From positions 1 through 64,000 of the forward strand of contig JAUNER010000004.1 in assembly GCA_030525455.1 (NCBI GenBank): a stretch of 64,000 nucleotides of DNA, read 5' to 3'. Made by a program: the position numbers and the translations under genes. The notes beneath the pieces are model-generated. The model had not been told where the DNA came from, made no database searches, and saw nothing but the letters and a program-made list of their open reading frames with translations. Below, piece after piece: positions 62,035-64,000 of this stretch. Origin of the DNA: Akkermansia sp. (GTDB lineage Bacteria > Verrucomicrobiota > Verrucomicrobiia > Verrucomicrobiales > Akkermansiaceae). Each line of letters begins with the position of its first letter. Position 1 is the first letter of the stretch.

Positions 62035-64000
62035 TTAAGCAGATACAAAATTACGTTCATCGTTTGTCAAGGCACGCATCTGAATGGCCATAAAACGCAT
62101 TTCATTGAGCATACCAATGTATAGAAGTGACGAACGCGTGCGGCTCTGGTTACGCTGAGCTCGCTTAATTTGTCTCTTAGTGGCTCGTGCGATAAGCTGT
62201 AACAGCTCTTCTTGAGCAACCATAGAATAATCAAACTGGATGTAAGTACCGGATTCAAGCATCTTACAGTACTCATCCATTATTTTCATCATTCCGGCAT
62301 GAACTTCTTTCAAGTCATCTACCTGCTCGATAGTAAACGGTGTATGGTTATTATCTATATATGAGTAAATAGATTCCGTAAACTGAGCCAAGCTCTGTGT
62401 TGCTTCCGTTAAATGCTCAAGAGCTTGCACAAAGTGATACCCTACGTCCAGAGACTGGGATTGCATCTTGTACAGAATTGGTAATACATCGTATTTTCTC
62501 AACTCTGCACTATTTAGCGATAGTGTATTTGCTTTGTCTGCCACTTCCTTAAGTGCTTTTCTATCACCGGCAAAGAAGTTCTCTAGCGTATCGCTGTAAA
62601 TATCACGTAACTTCAGGGAACTTTCTACAACTTTTGATGAACATACTTCGAGAATATTCTCTTCTGTAATTTCTTCTAGGCGATCTTGTGAAAGCTTGCT
62701 TTCGCGATTGCGGTGAATCACCGTAGACTTCACTAAAACAATCACAACCACACATAACAAACCAATAATGGCATAAATCTGCCCATAGTGTAATATAGTA
62801 GCGACGATACCAGCCATTGTAAAAGCGGCCAAACCGGTCATAAACCAACCGGAAATCACTGTAAGCACACCGGTTACACGATATACAGCACTTTCTCTAC
62901 CCCAAGCCTTGTCTGCAAGAGACGAACCCATTGCCACCATGAAGGTTACATAAGTAGTAGATAATGGCAACTTCATCCCTGTAGCCCAGGCAATGAGAAG
63001 TGAGGCTGCGGTTAAATTCACCGTGGCTCGAATTAAGTCAAATGCCACACGGTCTTTGGGATTGGTTGGTTGTGGCACAGGATCCCATTGACGATTCATA
63101 CGAACCAGCATTCGGGCAGGTATCAATTTTTTCACACCGCGACCTAAGGCAATAGCACTACGCACCATGGCACGAGCCGGTGGCACAGAACCAAAGCGTT
63201 CGATACCGCCATCCCCCTGACGAGATAGTTCTACCCCTGTGGCAATAACTGATTTAGCTTTCTTTGAAAACCAAAGGGCAAATATCATTACAGACCCTGC
63301 TGCAAATAATATATAGAAATTCGTCGGACCTGCCTTACCCGGCATCAACACTTCCATAGCTGTAATAGAAGCAGTACTCCCACCATTTTCAACAACCTCG
63401 TATGCATACTTGAATGAATCCAAACCACCCATAAATACGCCAATGAAGTTCACCAAGTCATTACCGGCAAAGGCAAGTGCTAATGAGAAAGTACCTGCCA
63501 GTACTGTCAGTCGAAGAATATTCACCATAAATAAATGCTGAATAATCGACATCAGAATGGAGAAGAAAATAAAGGCTATAAATAAGGATAGGGTTAAGTT
63601 CTGGTCAATAAAACTAATGATTTCCTTATCTAACAAGGTAGAATCCTTTAACCCCTTAAATACAGCAAAATAAGCAATAGCTGTCATTGCCACACCACAC
63701 CATAATCCGCCTAACCACTTAAACCTTGGCTGGTATTTAAATGAAAAAATCAGACGAGACAACCACATAACCACAGTACCCACACTAAATGCTATAGCCA
63801 CAGATAGCAAGATACCGGTCACAATCCCCATGGCTTTCTCTGTATTGATAAAATCCCATACAGAATAGGACAATTCACAGGTGTTGATTTTATAAATAGA
63901 TGTAGCTACAGAAGACCCCAAAATACCAAACACGAGAGAAACTGTGGTCGACGTCGGTAATCCAAATGTATTAAATGTATCCAGTAGTATCACCTCCGAT
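62035..64000 (-). CDS. PiT-family inorganic phosphate transporter with C-terminal PhoU-like domain (5' end outside window)
   Basis: The frame is open to the right edge (SEVILLDTFNTFGLPTST at its visible start), so the N-terminus is missing. Pit signatures are present: LLDTFNTFGLPTSTTVSLVFG and, in the second half, GMKLPLSTTYVTFMVAMGSSLAD, the internally duplicated motif of the family. About ten membrane spans are followed by a 200-residue cytoplasmic helical domain of DUF47/PhoU type (about residues 450-650 of the visible part: VVESSLKLRDIYSDTLENFF). An Asn-directed family role in phosphate uptake is well supported; the coupling ion is not determined. Confidence 0.93.
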   Translation of the reverse strand, partial: SEVILLDTFNTFGLPTSTTVSLVFGILGSSVATSIYKINTCELSYSVWDFINTEKAMGIVTGILLSVAIAFSVGTVVMWLSRLIFSFKYQPRFKWLGGLWCGVAMTAIAYFAVFKGLKDSTLLDKEIISFIDQNLTLSLFIAFIFFSILMSIIQHLFMVNILRLTVLAGTFSLALAFAGNDLVNFIGVFMGGLDSFKYAYEVVENGGSTASITAMEVLMPGKAGPTNFYILFAAGSVMIFALWFSKKAKSVIATGVELSRQGDGGIERFGSVPPARAMVRSAIALGRGVKKLIPARMLVRMNRQWDPVPQPTNPKDRVAFDLIRATVNLTAASLLIAWATGMKLPLSTTYVTFMVAMGSSLADKAWGRESAVYRVTGVLTVISGWFMTGLAAFTMAGIVATILHYGQIYAIIGLLCVVVIVLVKSTVIHRNRESKLSQDRLEEITEENILEVCSSKVVESSLKLRDIYSDTLENFFAGDRKALKEVADKANTLSLNSAELRKYDVLPILYKMQSQSLDVGYHFVQALEHLTEATQSLAQFTESIYSYIDNNHTPFTIEQVDDLKEVHAGMMKIMDEYCKMLESGTYIQFDYSMVAQEELLQLIARATKRQIKRAQRNQSRTRSSLLYIGMLNEMRFMAIQMRALTNDERNFVSA

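Noticed and set aside
1..64000. CRISPR arrays, insertion sequences, rRNA genes
   Set aside because: No regularly spaced short repeats, transposase motifs or rRNA sequence were seen on either strand.

Overview
The window looks like the chromosome of a moderately low-GC Verrucomicrobiota, most likely a relative of Akkermansia. This is inferred from gene content and was not tested by a search. The pointers are a CbiR-type cobamide-remodelling enzyme inside a cobT-cobS-cobU operon, a secreted GH20 hexosaminidase next to a secreted M60-type metallopeptidase (a mucin-degrading pair), a TPR-secretin, and several short exported proteins of unknown function. Most of the window is ordinary housekeeping sequence; two stretches are accessory or scarred.

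Layout. 1-4.65 kb: an accessory island running off the left edge, with a 3'-truncated type I methylase gene (hsdM) preceded in the same direction by two adjacent paralogous genes, each encoding two PIN-like nuclease domains. It ends at a relic of an integrase gene. 4.67-10.2 kb: cobamide salvage and remodelling (cobT, cobS, cbiR, cobU, leftward) diverging from a cobalamin riboswitch and a BtuB-like TonB receptor. 10.2-19.2 kb: an orphan peptide-type binding protein behind an 89-nt inverted repeat, an active trypsin-like protease paired with a catalytically dead PDZ homologue, and a MarR-RND efflux unit. 19.4-24.3 kb: M60 peptidase, GH20 enzyme and tRNA-Gln. 24.4-28.8 kb: a four-gene envelope operon centred on a pseudokinase fused to a formylglycine-generating-enzyme-like domain. 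29.0-32.1 kb: an intact Rrf2 regulator followed by a scar holding a direct repeat of the Rrf2 3' end, a frameshifted relic, two tRNA 3' ends, an Fe-S membrane protein and a second integrase relic. 32.1-64 kb: core genes, including dxr, DUF418, thyA-folA-ankyrin, cardiolipin synthase, carboxyltransferase, rarA, thrS-infC, ilvB, a HAD phosphatase, hppA, fabI, folD, an acyltransferase, an AsmA-like protein, the secretin, GH13, the CCA-adding enzyme, a thioredoxin-fold protein and a PiT phosphate transporter cut by the right edge.

The best candidate for an undescribed system is the pair of tandem-PIN proteins (1340-4326) next to the type I methylase. They are homologous along two PIN-like units each. 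One gene product keeps a full acidic active site in its first unit; the other carries an added helical, ankyrin-like and coiled-coil tail. A plausible promoter precedes the first gene, so PIN-A, PIN-B and hsdM could be one transcript. A role in defence is inference from this neighbourhood.

Coordinates come from reading frames and visible motifs. Family assignments are from recognition of motifs, not from database searches. Start codons were adjusted where an internal ATG, a Shine-Dalgarno-like sequence or the family's usual N-terminus made a better case.
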